Positions 1 through 10,375 are shown, counted from the first letter of the stretch. The stretch is DNA of 64,000 nucleotides from Rhizomys pruinosus (GCA_009823505.1 VZQC01002896.1:1803963-1867962), one strand, 5' to 3'. Notes: generated from the letters alone by a model not told the origin. Numbers and translations: made by a program.

Positions 1-29
1 CAAAGATAAAAAAAAAAAAAAATCCAAAA

Positions 30-60
<31 letters not shown>

Positions 61-158
61 ACTGTTCTAAAAAAATAAATAAAAATTAAAAAAAAAAATT
101 TTTCCTATTGGTACCTGTAATTGGTTATTTTATATTTTGTCTCCCTTGTGTGTATCAG

Positions 159-283
159 ACAAGCTAGCCTGTATGGGAAGCGCAGAAATCAAAAAGAAGA
201 AGATGAACAAGAAGATCTTACCAAGGACATGGAAGACCCAACACCTGTACCAAATATAGAGGAAGTGGTACTCCCCAAAAATG
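159..283 (+). CDS. Smarcc1: Smarcc1 exon A (acidic linker before SWIRM, about residues 348-388)
   Basis: The acceptor TGTATCAG ends at 158 and the donor GTTAGT follows 283. The exon starts on the third base of a split codon, carries 41 whole codons and ends on the first base of the next. It reads [17 protein letters not shown], then [20 protein letters not shown] and LPKN. This is the basic-then-acidic linker between the N-terminal module and SWIRM. Human SMARCC1, as I recall it, has Ser where this copy has Asn after KRR (a reported phosphosite) and Lys where it has Ala before SLYG. Upstream exons lie left of the window. Confidence 0.95.
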
Positions 284-414
284 GTTAGTATTTTATGTCT
301 AAATGAGTACCAGATAAAATTTTATCATAAGATGAATAATTGCATTTTCTGAGTCCACAGTTCTCAACTTCCAAATATGAGTAGATTGTCCCCTTTTAAA
401 TTTTAAAAATTCCA

Positions 415-570
415 GCTGGGCGTGGTGGTGCACACCTTTAATCCTAGCACTTGGGAGGCAGAGGCAGGTGGATCTTTGTGAGTTCAAGGCCAGCCTGGTC
501 TACAGAGTGAGTTCTAGGACAGCTGGGACTACAGGGAGACCATGTCTCAAAAAAACAAAAACACACAAAA
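415..570 (+). repeat. B1 SINE
   Basis: Full-length B1 read in sense, with the GCTGGGCGTGGTGG head, AAGGCCAGCCTGGTCTAC core and an A-rich tail. Confidence 0.9.
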
Positions 571-663
571 TTTTTTAAAAATTCCTCAGGGGTTTATTGT
601 ACTTTTTCAATTTTTTTATTGAGAAAAGACAATGATAAAAATAGGTATTATAAATTTAGTTCT

Positions 664-955
664 AACCTGGGTGTGTGGGTAGTGCCCACCTATAATCCCA
701 GCACTTAAGCTAGTCAGACAGGAAGCTCAGGGGTTTGAAGTAAACCTGAGCTACGTGCTGAGTTCCAGGCCAGCTTGGGCTTAAAAGCAAAACCTTGTCT
801 CAGAAATAAATATCCAGGTGCGGTGGCCTTTAATCTTAGCACTCAGGATGCAGAGGCAGGTAAATATCTGAAAGCAAGGGCAGCCTCCTCTATATAACAA
901 GTTCTAGGCCAACTGGGACTACAGGGAGACTGCCTTTAAAAAAAAAAAAGAGAGA
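664..955 (+). repeat. Two diverged B1-like SINEs in tandem
   Basis: 664-810 and 812-955 each keep the B1 head, AATCCCAGCACT-like box and GTCTCA/GCCTTT end, but with many changes. The second ends in a short A then GA tract. Confidence 0.7.
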
Positions 956-966
956 GAGAGAAAGAG

Positions 967-1180
967 GGCTGGAGAGATGCCTTAGCAGTTAAGAGCACTG
1001 ACTGCTCTTATAGAGGACCCAGGTTAAGTTTCCCAGCATCTACTTGGTAACTAACAACTGCCTGTAATTCCAGTTCCAGAGGATCTGCTGCCCTCTACTG
1101 ACCTTCCTGGGCATTGCATGACATGACACAGGTGCACCTACATACATGCTAGCAATACATTTGTAGACATAAAATAAAAA
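967..1180 (+). repeat. B2 SINE, older copy
   Basis: GGGCTGGAGAGATG head, a tRNA-like B box (changed from GGTTCGATTCC) and a CATAAAATAAA tail. It is more diverged than the B2 that follows it. Confidence 0.8.
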
Positions 1181-1195
1181 TTTTTTAAAAAGAGA

Positions 1196-1415
1196 GGGGC
1201 TGCAGAGATGGCCTAGCGGTTAAGAGCGTCAACTGCTCTTGCAGAGGACCTGGATTCATTCCCCAGCACCCACATGGTGGCTGAGAACCGTCTGTAACTC
1301 CAGTTCCAAGGGAATCTGATGCCCTCTTCTGACCTCTGAGGCATTGCACGAAACGGGTACACAAACCTACATTCAGACAGTACATTCATACACATACAAA
1401 AATAAATAAAATTAA
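1196..1415 (+). repeat. B2 SINE
   Basis: Full-length B2 of the young local type, with the CTACATTCAGACAGTACATTC tail signature and AATAAATAAAA end. Confidence 0.9.
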
Positions 1416-1425
1416 AAAAAATTTC

Positions 1426-1586
1426 GCTGGGCGAGGTGGCACATGCCTTTAATCCTAGCACTTGGGAGACAAAGGTAGGTGGATCTTTGTGAGTTCAAGG
1501 CCAGCCTGGTCTACAGAGTGAGTTCTAGGACAGCTGGGGCTACAGGAAGACCCTGTCTTGAAAAGACCAAAAAAAAAAAAAAAAAA
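1426..1586 (+). repeat. B1 SINE
   Basis: Full-length B1, inserted immediately after the B2 tail and ending CTTGAAAAGACC plus an A tract. Confidence 0.9.
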
Positions 1587-1877
1587 TTAGAGAGAGAGTG
1601 AGAAAGACTGGGGAGGGAAAGAGAAATGTTTTTCTTGATATCCGATCTTACTATTTCTGTACTATTTGTAAAATTGAAAAATACTGCTATTGTGAAATTA
1701 ATTTTAGACTATAATGGGTAGTCTAATTATTTGCTACTGGGACTGTGGTGTTTAAGTTATGTTGAGTGAATTATGTTAGGTTCGTATTGATACACATGTG
1801 TATGTCCGTCATTGTCTTTATAAGAACCAAGAGTATGTTTCATGTGATTTCCTTAATTTTTTCCTTTTTCATTCTAG

Positions 1878-1937
1878 TAAACCCAAAGAAAGATAGTGAG
1901 AATACACCTGTTAAAGGAGGCACTGTGGCAGATCTAG
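1878..1937 (+). CDS. Smarcc1: Smarcc1 exon B (linker, about residues 389-409)
   Basis: The acceptor is TTTTTCATTCTAG and the donor GTAAAG. Two bases complete the Val codon split with exon A, 19 codons follow, and one base passes to exon C. It reads NPKKDSENTPVKGGTVADL, the Ser/Thr-Pro containing linker whose Thr is a reported phosphosite in human SMARCC1 (recalled as T398). This block distinguishes SMARCC1 from SMARCC2. Confidence 0.95.
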
Positions 1938-2217
1938 GTAAAGATAACACGCACAATTTTATGCTTGCTATATCAAATATGTGTTACCCTCTCAAATGCT
2001 ACTTTCTTTACTGTAGTAATTCTTTCAGTTGCTGTGTTTTCCACTGCCAGATAGTAATTGGGCTGCCTTGGGTCCTGTCCTGACTTGGTTTCCTACTGTG
2101 ATCCATGGTTTGCAGTCTCACTGGCCTGCATCTCTCAGGGCATAGTTTTTTCCCACAAACTAGTAATAGTTTTCTTTCAGTTGAATGTAGTTCATATTTT
2201 TCCCTCCCTCCCTCCCT

Positions 2218-2345
2218 CTTTTTGAGACAGGGTCTCTCTTTAGTCCTAGCTGGCCTGGAGCTCGCTATGTAAACCAGGCTGGCCTTGAACACATAGAGAT
2301 CTGCCTGCCTTGACCACCCAAGTGCTGGGATTAGAGTCATGCGGC
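2218..2345 (-). repeat. B1 SINE, antisense
   Basis: Read from its tail: TTTTTGAGACAGGGTCTC, CTGGCCTTGAAC core, and a worn head end at about 2345. Confidence 0.85.
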
Positions 2346-2396
2346 ATAGTTATCGCGTTTTTTAACAAAACAATTCTAATTAAAAATTGTTTTTCC

Positions 2397-2612
2397 GGGC
2401 TGGAGAGATGGCCTAGTGGTTAAGAGTGCCGACTGCTCTTGCAAAGGACCCGGGTTCAATCCCCAGCACCCACATGGCGGCTGACAACCGTCTTTAATTC
2501 CAGTTCCAGGTGAATCTGACACCCTTTTCTGACCTCTGCGGCATTCCACAACACAGGTGCACAAACCTACATGCAGACAGTATGCTCATACACATTAAAA
2601 AAAATAAATAAT
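2397..2612 (+). repeat. B2 SINE
   Basis: Complete B2 with intact A and B box regions and the CATGCAGACAGTATGC tail. Confidence 0.9.
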
Positions 2613-2640
2613 TTTTTTAAAAATTTAAAAAATATTGTTT

Positions 2641-2758
2641 TTCCAACATGTTTGGCAGAATACTTGAGCTCTGATGGGGGGGCAGGAGGGGAGCTCAGGT
2701 CTAGATTCGATTTGAAATTTTGTATGAAATGCACAAAGCTTCAATAAAAAGTTGTCTT
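2641..2758 (+). repeat. Short LINE-like 3' end with AATAAA signal
   Basis: A G-rich run (about 2675-2695) is followed by TTTGAAATTTTGTATGAAAT and CTTCAATAAAAAG. The order of G-rich tract, this motif and polyadenylation signal is that of a rodent L1 3' end. A clearly related copy lies inverted at 11600-11760. Family assignment is inferred; a B1 begins just after it. Confidence 0.5.
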
Positions 2759-2761
2759 TGA

Positions 2762-2960
2762 GCCGGGCGTGGTGGCTCACGCCTTTAATCCCAGCACCTG
2801 GGAGGCAGAGATAGGTGGATCTCTGTGGGTTCAAGGCCGGCCTGGTCTACAGAGGGAGCTCCAGGACACCTGGTACTAAAAGGGAGACCCTGTCTCAAAA
2901 ATACCAAAATAAGTGTTAAAAAAACAAACAAACAAACAAAAAAAAAACCCCAAAACAACA
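2762..2960 (+). repeat. B1 SINE
   Basis: Full-length B1 with head GCCGGGCGTGGTGGCTC and a long A/AAAC tail. Confidence 0.9.
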
Positions 2961-2994
2961 AAAAGTTGTCTTTGAAAAAAAAAATTGTTTTTCC

Positions 2995-3150
2995 ACCCAG
3001 ACCTGGTGGCACATGCCACATCCTAGCACTCAGGAGGCAGAGGCAGACAGATCTCTTTGAGTTCAAGGCCAGCCTCATCTACAGAGGGAGTTCCGGGACA
3101 GCTGGGGCTGCAGGGAGATTCTGTCTCAAAAATACCACAAAAAAAAGAAA
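2995..3150 (+). repeat. B1 SINE
   Basis: B1 with a small deletion in the CCTTTAATCC box; it ends TCTCAAAAATACC plus an A-rich tail. Confidence 0.85.
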
Positions 3151-3484
3151 GAAAAAAGTATTTCCAGTGTCCTGCAATATTTTATAATGTTTTTGCAAAT
3201 TGTTTTTGCTTTATTAGAGGTTGAAGAGGCAGATATGAGATATTTTAGCCAAGCCTGGACCACAAAGTTTTAGGACAGCTTGGGCTAAACAGTAAGACCT
3301 TATTTTTTATTTTTTTAAAGTTCCAAAGGAGTATAAATGACAATGGCGTCATCCATTTTTATTAAATTTAAAATGTTTTATTTATTCAGTGATGTCAGTG
3401 CTGACATGGGTGCTCTATAGCATATTTGGAAGTAAGGGAATGAACCTTTGAGTTGGTTTTCCTTTCAGTATTTAATATATTTTT

Positions 3485-3746
3485 TTAATTTTTTATTTAT
3501 TTTTTATGTGTATAAATGTACTGTCTGCATGTAGGTTTGTGCACCCGTGTCGTGCAATGCCGCAGAGGTCACGTGTCGTGCAATGCCGCAGAGGTCAGAA
3601 GAGGGTCTTGGATTCCCCTGGAACTGGAGTTCTCCTGGAATTGGAGTTACAGATGGTTCTTAGCCGCCATATGGGTGTTGGGGATCGAACCTGGGTCCTC
3701 TTCAAGAGCAGTCGGTGCTCTTAACCTAGGCTATCTCTCCAGCCCC
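3485..3746 (-). repeat. B2 SINE, antisense, with internal 27-bp duplication
   Basis: Full-length antisense B2. The segment GTGTCGTGCAATGCCGCAGA occurs twice in direct tandem at about 3546-3598, so the element is about 27 bases longer than its relatives. Confidence 0.9.
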
Positions 3747-3809
3747 AAAAGTTAAATTCTTAGAAGCACAGAATTTTGTATATTTAACTTTACAAAGCTA
3801 TGTGCAAAG

Positions 3810-3880
3810 AAGGGGATCGAACCTGGGTCCTTTGCAAGAGCAGTCATTGCTCTTAACTGCTAGGCTATCTCTCCAGCCCC
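3810..3880 (-). repeat. B2 SINE fragment, antisense
   Basis: Only the head third remains, from GGGGATCGAACCTGGGTCC to CTATCTCTCCAGCCCC. Confidence 0.85.
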
Positions 3881-4011
3881 CCAGTATTTAATATTTTTAA
3901 TATTAGCAGGATCCCTAGCATGGAAATTCCTATTTTCACACTTGTATGGCAAATGCTGAGCCTCTTGGGAAAAGTGTTTAAGTTTTTATACTTTGTGACT
4001 TTTTTATTTAT

Positions 4012-4153
4012 TTTTCTTTTTTGATCTTTTTGAGACAAATTCCAGCTGGCCTGGAACTCACTTGTAAACCAGGCTGGGCTTGAACTCATAGAGATCTGCC
4101 TGTCTCTGCCTCGTAAGCACTTGGACTACAGTTGTGCACCACCACACCTGGCA
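4012..4153 (-). repeat. Diverged B1 SINE, antisense
   Basis: TTTTGATCTTTTTGAGACA start and CACCACCACACCTGGCA end, with a deletion behind the tail. Confidence 0.75.
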
Positions 4154-4821
4154 ACTTTTCTTGTTTTAAGATCGTCTGAGTGTACAACGTTGGCTGGCTT
4201 GCAACTTGGTCACAGATACACTTGCCTGCCTCTGCCTCTGCCTCCCCCTAGTTCTGTGATTACAGGTCTCTACCATCATTTTATTAAATTAATTTGATAC
4301 TTCTTAGTTTAATGGACTAACAGTGCATGTAGGTGGATGATTCCATTTTAATGTCACAAGTTTAAACAGAATATTCTTTATTTTTTTCTTTATTTTTTTG
4401 TGCTCTTAACCACTGAGCCATTTCTTCAGTCCCCAATCTGTATTTTTTAAATAGAGATTTTTTTTCTTATTCTAGCAGCATCTAGTTCTCTTAGGGTTTA
4501 CCAGTGCTAAATGAACAAAATCCTTTTTCAAGTTGCAAGCCAGCTAAGGTTGTTTGTTGTCAGTATTTAATCTCCTCTACATGTCTTTATATTTATTAAT
4601 CACTTGCTTAGAAAAAATTTTTCCCATTGTACAGCTCAGTGCCTTTCATTAATACCATCATTCTCTCTGCTCTCGAATCCCCGGCTACCGTTAGCAGGTA
4701 TTTGGCCCCTATATTTCAAGCAATGCTGTTTGTTTCTCTAGTGTCTGGATATAGTTTAGGTGTTAATCTATATATTTTTTGTACTTTACTATTAAACCCT
4801 GTAAGTCCTGTTTTATTTATA

Positions 4822-5015
4822 AAATGAGTTGAGTGCCAACTGCACATGTAGAGGACCCCGGTTTGATTCCCAGCACCCACATGGTGGCTAAGAACTGCCG
4901 TTAAGCCAGGTGTGCGGCGCACTTCTTTAATCCTAGCACTTGGGCAGTGGAGGCAGGCGGATCTTTGTGAATTCAAGGCCAGCTGGGGTTATAGGGAGAC
5001 CCTGTCTCAAAAGGG
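4822..5015 (+). repeat. B2-B1 composite SINE, 5'-truncated
   Basis: A B2 head (to GGTGGCTAAGAACTGCCGTT) passes directly into a B1 head at about 4903 (AAGCCAGGTGTGCGGCGC). No B2 3' half follows the B1. The same arrangement and nearly the same joint occur at 24244-24475 and 34744-34990. Confidence 0.7.
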
Positions 5016-5284
5016 GGCTGGAAAAAAAGAGAGAAAGAAGAAAATAAAATGGTAAAGTGGGTAATTGAGTTCTGGTTTGTGTTTATTGCCAGCTTTGCAT
5101 CATTGCCCTGAACTTCGGTGTTCACAGCAATCATATTTCTGTTTTGTGAGATCTCGAGCCCATCTGCTCTTAGTACTGCTTTTCTCTCTTCCTCATCTCT
5201 CAGTTACAAGCTTAAATTCACATTTTCAGGGACACTTCTTTTTTTCCTATTCTTAGCAGCCTTCTCAAAAACATTACTTTTTTA

Positions 5285-5445
5285 GCCAGGTGCGGTGGCG
5301 CACACCTTTAATCCTAGCACTCAGGGAGGCAGAGGCAGGTAGATCTTTGTGAGTTCAAGGCCAGCCTGGTCTACAGAGTGAGTTCCAGGACAGCTGGGGC
5401 TACAGGGAGACCCTGTCTCGAAAAGACAAAAAACAAAACAAAACA
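5285..5445 (+). repeat. B1 SINE
   Basis: Full-length B1 close to the local consensus, ending CTCGAAAAGAC and an AAAAC-rich tail. Confidence 0.9.
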
Positions 5446-5554
5446 AAAAACCCATTACTTTTTTTTTAATTGTGTGCATGGTATATTTTAACATGTGATA
5501 CATTTGTGTGTGTGGGGGTAAACAGATTTTTTTTGTTGTCAAACATTTTAACTA

Positions 5555-5690
5555 GTTATTTTTAAATATTTTGTTTACGTATATGAGTATATTGCCTGCA
5601 TGTGTATAAGTGTACCCATGTCATGCAGTACCCTTGGGATTCAGAAGAGGGCATTGATTAGATTGCCTGGAACCAGAGTGTGATCCATTG
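5555..5690 (-). repeat. Old B2 SINE fragment, antisense
   Basis: The tail half is recognisable (TATGAGTATATTGCCTGCAT, AGAAGAGGGCATTG); the head is not. Confidence 0.6.
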
Positions 5691-5891
5691 TTTTTATGTC
5701 CAAATGCCACAATTAGAATGTAGCATTCATACTGACTGGTGTCTTTATGATTCATTACTTTGTTCATTGAATTTGTATCCATAGCTGACCATCTGTTATG
5801 CAATGTATCATATTGTCTTAGCTGTTTGCTTACTAGTTCCTTATTTATTCCCTGTTATCATACTACTAATTAGTTAATTAATTAATTAATT

Positions 5892-6043
5892 GGTCTTTTT
5901 GAGACACAGTCTCCCTGTACCCCTAGCTGGCCTGGAACCTGGAACTCACTCTGTAGACCATGCTGGCCTTGAACTCACAGAGATCCTCTTGCTTCTGCCT
6001 CCCAAATGCTGGGATTAAAGGCTTGCATCACCACACCCAGCCT
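5892..6043 (-). repeat. B1 SINE, antisense
   Basis: GGTCTTTTTGAGACACAGTC to ATCACCACACCCAGC, preceded by an (ATTA)n tail expansion at 5868-5891. Confidence 0.88.
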
Positions 6044-6056
6044 GTATTACTCATTT

Positions 6057-6276
6057 ATAAAAAATATTTTATTTTATGTGTATGAGTGTATTACCTGCAT
6101 ATGTGTAAATGCACCTGTGTCATGCAGTGCTGGTAAAGGTCAGAAGAAGACATCACATCCCCTGGAATTGGACTTAAGGAAGGTTGTGAGCCGTCATGTA
6201 GGTGCTGAGTACTGAACCTAGGTTCTTTGCAAGAGTAGTCAGTGCTCTTAACCACTGTTTCATCTCTCCAGCCCTC
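6057..6276 (-). repeat. B2 SINE, antisense
   Basis: Complete but moderately diverged B2, ending CATCTCTCCAGCCC. Confidence 0.85.
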
Positions 6277-6394
6277 ATACTACTCATTTTTTATTACATT
6301 GAGTTTTGGATATGTATGTGTATGTGCATGTAAAAGCACACCCTTAATGGTCAGGGGACTTCTTATGAGAGTCAGTTCTCTTTTGAGGGGGTCG

Positions 6395-6495
6395 GTGGGG
6401 TTTTCCTTTTGAGACAGGGTCTCCCAGTACCCCAGCTGGCCTCGAACTCTGTGTAGACCAGGATGGTCTTGAACTCAGAGATCTGACTGGCACTA
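6395..6495 (-). repeat. Partial B1 SINE, antisense
   Basis: The tail and core survive (TTTTGAGACAGGGTCTCCC, GGTCTTGAACTC); the head is lost. A 23-base T run begins at 6507. Confidence 0.75.
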
Positions 6496-6924
6496 TGCAC
6501 AGCATCTTTTTTTTTTTTTTTTTTTTTAAACTGTAATCTTACTGTTCAGCCCGGAATCCCGTTTTTCCAAGCACTGCGTTTAGAAGCCTGTGCCATCTTG
6601 CCTGGTTCAGGCATCAATACATTAACTATCCTCTTTCCCTGGAATCCAGGGTCATTTGCTTTATCAGTCCTCAGGAGACACATACTTCCACCCAATCCCT
6701 TAGTTGTTATTTAACAAGTATTTACTGTGATAATATGATTAGGCCATGTTGCAATTATTTTAAACTTCATTGGAAGATTGTGCTTTCCATCTCCCATGCT
6801 TCTGTGTAAAATCATAATTTACTGAGTATGATTTTGCTTTAATCTTTTTTTTTATTCATTTTTATCTGTCCAGTACAAGTTTTGTAGACTATCAAGATTT
6901 CACATAATTAAAATAGTTTTAAAC

Positions 6925-7062
6925 TGATCATGGTGGTGCATGCCTTTAACCCCAGCACTCAGGAGGTAGAGGCAGGGGGATCTCTGCAAATTCAAGGTCA
7001 GCCTAGTCAACATAGCAGTTCCAGACTAGTGGGGCTATTATCAATAAAGAGACCCCACTCCC
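6925..7062 (+). repeat. B1 SINE, diverged
   Basis: ACTGATCATGGTGGTGCATG head and the usual CAGCACTCAGGAGG box; it loses similarity near 7060. Confidence 0.75.
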
Positions 7063-7065
7063 ACT

Positions 7066-7215
7066 GTGGAGTGTGGTGGACACACCTTCAATCCCAGCAC
7101 TCAGGAGGCAGAGGCAGACTAATCTCTGTGAGTTCAAGACCAGCTTGCTCTACATAGGGGGTTACAAGTCAGCTAGAGCTACAAGGAGACCCTGTCTCAA
7201 AAAATACCAAAACAA
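7066..7215 (+). repeat. B1 SINE
   Basis: Second B1 abutting the previous one, ending ACCCTGTCTCAAAAAATACC. It lies about 60 bases upstream of exon C. Confidence 0.88.
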
Positions 7216-7273
7216 AAAGACCCTCTCCCCCCAAATAGCTTTAACTTACTTTTTAAATAATTTTATTTTGCAG

Positions 7274-7311
7274 ATGAGCAGGATGAAGAAACAGTCACCA
7301 CAGGAGGAAAG
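7274..7311 (+). CDS. Smarcc1: Smarcc1 exon C (38-bp micro-exon, about residues 409-421)
   Basis: The acceptor is TTTATTTTGCAG and the donor GTAAAA. The first two bases complete an Asp codon with exon B, then 12 codons read EQDEETVTTGGK. At 38 bases it is very short, and a B1 ends about 60 bases upstream, leaving little room for the branch point. It contributes the most acidic part of the linker before SWIRM. Losing it would shift the frame. Confidence 0.95.
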
Positions 7312-7667
7312 GTAAAAATTAATTTAGGCTTGAGATGAGAGAAATTGCTACCGTTTTTATGTGTACTGAGGAGAAACTTGGTATTATAATTTCCATTCTG
7401 ACCTTGAATAACCTCACGATGATCTTGAATTCCTGATCCTGCCTCTACCTCGCCTATAATACACTACTGATTACAGATAGGTACTGCTGGGCTAGGTTTA
7501 TGTAGTAATGGGGACTTACTGGACCCAGGGCTGAGGTTATAGGCGTCCACCACCATGTCAGGTGATAGTTGAGATTAAAGGCGTCCACTACCATGCCAGG
7601 TGGGAGGTGCATTTCCATATTCATTTTTATGTATTTTATATTTATCACATTATTTATTTATTTATTT

Positions 7668-7817
7668 ATTTTTGGTCTTTTTGAGACAGGGTCTCCCTGT
7701 AGCCCCAGCTGTCCTGGAACTCACTCTGTAGACCAGGCTGGCCTTGAACTCACAAAGATCCACCTGCCTCTGCCTCCCGAGTGCTGGGTTTAAAGGCGTG
7801 TGCCACCACCCTGGCTA
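7668..7817 (-). repeat. B1 SINE, antisense
   Basis: Near-consensus copy with an (ATTT)n tail at 7650-7670. Confidence 0.9.
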
Positions 7818-7841
7818 TATTTATTGTATTGTATTGTGTTC

Positions 7842-8000
7842 AACTATTTTTTGGGTCTCCCCATAACTCCAGCTGACCTGGAAGTCACTATGCAAACGCG
7901 CTGGCTTTGATCACACAGAGATCCATGTGCTTCTGTGTCTCCTACCCCCATTCCGCATCCCAGTCCAGGGATTAAAAGTGTGCACCACCACACCTGACTA
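7842..8000 (-). repeat. Diverged B1 SINE, antisense
   Basis: GGGTCTCCCCATAACTCCAG to CACCACCACACCTGAC, with an extra segment near 7945. Confidence 0.75.
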
Positions 8001-8030
8001 AGATAGATTGATTAATTAATTAATTTTTCT

Positions 8031-8082
8031 TCTTTTTTTTTTGTCTTTTCGAGACGGTGTCTCCCTGTAGCGCCAGCTTCTG
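8031..8082 (-). repeat. B1 tail fragment, antisense
   Basis: Only TTTTCGAGACGGTGTCTCCC and a few following bases remain. Confidence 0.75.
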
Positions 8083-8103
8083 CAAAAGGACTGTGCACTC
8101 TTG

Positions 8104-8330
8104 GGCTGGAGAGATGGCCTAGTGGTTAAGAGCACCGACTGCTCTTACAGAGGACCCGGGTTCGATTCCCAACACCCACATGGCAGCTGAGAACCATCTG
8201 TAACTCCAATTCCAGGAGAACTCCAGTTCCAGGGGAATCCGAGACCCTCTTCTGACCTCCATAGCATTGCACGACACAGGTGCACAAACCTGCTTGCAGA
8301 CAGTATATTCATACACATAGAAAACAAAAC
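8104..8330 (+). repeat. B2 SINE (long form)
   Basis: Contains the doubled block CTCCAATTCCAGGAGAA then CTCCAGTTCCAGGGGAA, which marks the longer of two B2 subtypes in this window. Confidence 0.9.
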
Positions 8331-8529
8331 AAAAAAAAAAAAAAGACTATGCACTAACAGCCCTTCTCAAGATCAATGCTTATATAGAGCATTTGGGGGT
8401 TTCTCCCTTTAGCCCCAGCTTGCCTAGAACTCACTACGTACACCAGGTTGGCTTTGAACTCACAGGCTGGCTTTGAACTCAGAGATCTGCCTGTGAGTTC
8501 ACACATCCAGCCCCATAATACACTTTTTA

Positions 8530-8776
8530 AAAAAAAATTTAAGTTTTATTTATTTTTGTATGGGTATGAGTGTACTGTCTGCATGTAGGTTTGTGCACCC
8601 GTGTCGTGCAATGCTGCGGAGGTCAGAAGAGGGTCTTGGATTCCCCTGGAACTGGAGTTCTCCTGGAATTGGAGTTACAGACGGTTCTCAGCCACCATGT
8701 GGGTGCTGGGGATCGAACCTGGGTCCTCTGCAAGAGCAGTCGGTGCTCTTAACTGCTAGGCTATCTCTCCAGCCCC
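8530..8776 (-). repeat. B2 SINE, antisense (long form)
   Basis: Near-consensus, with the doubled block and the TGTAGGTTTGTGCACCCGTG tail region. Confidence 0.92.
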
Positions 8777-8975
8777 ATAATGCACTTTAAAACTTAAATA
8801 GCATTTATTGATTTGGGGGAGTTTTTTTGAGATAAAAGTCCTATGTGGGTAAGGTTGACGTTGAACTCATAATTTTCTTGTCTCTACCCCTTTTATTTTT
8901 TAATACTTAAAAAAAATTGTTAGCTGGGGCTACATGGAGACCCTGTCTCGAAAAGACCAAAAAAAAAAAAAAACT

Positions 8976-9135
8976 GTTATCTTATGCATATGTCAGGGGA
9001 GATGATCCATGTGAGTACAGTGCCGAATTTACAGGCTCCTGTGAGAAGTTACAGGCTGCTGTGAGAAGGCTTCCATGGTGCTGGGAGCTGAACTCAGGTC
9101 CCAGCACCTCTTAACCATGAGGTTATCTCTCTAGG
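8976..9135 (-). repeat. Old tRNA-type SINE (B2/B4-like), antisense
   Basis: Ends GGTTATCTCTCTAGGCC and contains GGGAGCTGAACTCAGGTCC. An ACAGGCT(C/G)CTGTGAGAAG unit is repeated at 9029-9068. Confidence 0.55.
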
Positions 9136-9549
9136 CCCTCTCCCTTCTACCTCTTCAGTGTTGAGATCACACCCAGAGTTAGAGATGGTACTTTGAGTAC
9201 TCTACTGCAATGGTGCACCAAGTGCATGCAATGCCTGTGGAGGCCAAAAGAGAGTATTACATCCCCTCAAACTGGAATTATGATTAACCTACATGTAAGT
9301 TCTTGTAATCACACCCAGGTCCTCTAAATGCAGCCAATCCTTCCAAATGCTGAACCATCTGTCCAACCCATGTAGTTTTCTTTATTTAAATATGAAGATA
9401 GGTTCTCTATACAGCCCTTGCTACTGTTCAGCTGTCTGTGCCACCAGGCTTGCCTCATAATTTCAGATATGCCTCTGTCTACCTTCTAAGAGCTGGGGCG
9501 TAAAGGGGTGTACCACCACCTCCAGCCTTTTGTGTGTGTGGGGGGGTAT

Positions 9550-9700
9550 TTTTTTGTCTTTTTGAAACAGGGTCTCCCTGTAGCTCCAGCTGGCCTGGAA
9601 CACACTCTGTAGACGAGGCTGGCCTGGAACTCAGAGAAATCGCCAGCCTCTGCCTCTCAAGTGCTGGGATTAAAGGCTTATGCTACCATGCCTGTCCTCC
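9550..9700 (-). repeat. B1 SINE, antisense
   Basis: TTTTTGAAACAGGGTCTCCC to TACCATGCCTGTC; the core is intact. Confidence 0.88.
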
Positions 9701-9805
9701 AGCCTTTTTATGTAGTATTTTTGATAGGAAAAAATTTATGATAATCATGAATGATCAGTCAGAGACTATTAGATACTTTCTAAGATGTTTGGTCTTGTTT
9801 CTTTC

Positions 9806-9955
9806 TTTTTTGTCTTTTTGAGACAGGGTCTCTCTTTAGTCCCAGCTGGCCTGGAACTCACTATGTAGACCAGGCGGGCCTTGAATTTATAGAGATCTGC
9901 CTGCCTCTGCCTCCCAAGTGCTAGGATTAAAGGCGTGCGCCACCACGCCCAGCTC
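9806..9955 (-). repeat. B1 SINE, antisense
   Basis: Near-consensus head CGCCACCACGCCCAGC. Confidence 0.92.
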
Positions 9956-9974
9956 AATAATTTTTTTTTTGTCT

Positions 9975-10225
9975 TTTTTTTTTTTTTTTAAATTTTATTT
10001 ATTTTTGTATGTGTATGAGTGTGCTGTCTGCATGTAGGTTTGTGCACCCGTGTCGTGCAATGCCGCGGAGGTCAGAAGAGGGTGTGGGATTCCCCTGGAA
10101 CTGGAGTTCTCCTGGAGTTGGAGTTTCAGATGGTTCTCAGCCGCCATGTGGGTGCTGGGGATCAAACCCGGGTCCTCTGTAAGAGCGGTCGGCGCTCTCA
10201 ACCGCTAGGCCATCTCTCCAGCCCC
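9975..10225 (-). repeat. B2 SINE, antisense (long form)
   Basis: Complete copy with the doubled block; the T-rich start is the A-tail complement. Confidence 0.92.
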
Positions 10226-10227
10226 AT

Positions 10228-10375
10228 TTTTTTTTGTCTTTTTTACACAGGGTCTCCCTGTAACTCTGGCTGTCCTGGAGATCAGGCTGGCTTTGAACTC
10301 ACAAAGATCTGACTGCCTCTGCCTCTGCCTCCCAAGCGCTAGGATTAAAGGCGTGCACCACAACACCTGACTGGT
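10228..10375 (-). repeat. B1 SINE, antisense
   Basis: Directly abuts the preceding B2; short deletion in the core near 10278. Confidence 0.88.

Larger units (their letters stand above)
284..1877 (+). other. Intron A-B of Smarcc1
   Basis: The intron holds five or six SINEs (listed separately) between 415 and 1586. The remaining stretches, 571-663 and 1590-1860, are AT-rich with nothing recognisable beyond a pyrimidine tract (TTTTTTCCTTTTTCATT) before the exon B acceptor. Confidence 0.9.
1938..7273 (+). other. Intron B-C of Smarcc1
   Basis: The intron carries B1 and B2 SINEs in both orientations, a LINE-like 3' end at 2641-2758 and a B2-B1 composite at 4822-5015. SINE-free stretches at 1940-2210, 3150-3480, 4280-4820, 5690-5870 and 6500-6920 show no gene or conserved motif that I recognise; 4160-4280 is a worn B1-like piece. 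Confidence 0.85.

Noticed and set aside
299..487. Many 60-100-codon open frames, such as 299-487 (-), reading SINE-type wording (NSQRSTCLCLPSARIKGV or [18 protein letters not shown]).
   Set aside because: They are translations of B1 and B2 SINEs repeated across the window in both orientations, with no coding evidence.
1213..1461. tRNA-like A and B boxes recurring in the window as possible tRNA genes.
   Set aside because: They are the tRNA-derived heads of B2 SINEs and lack a complete cloverleaf.
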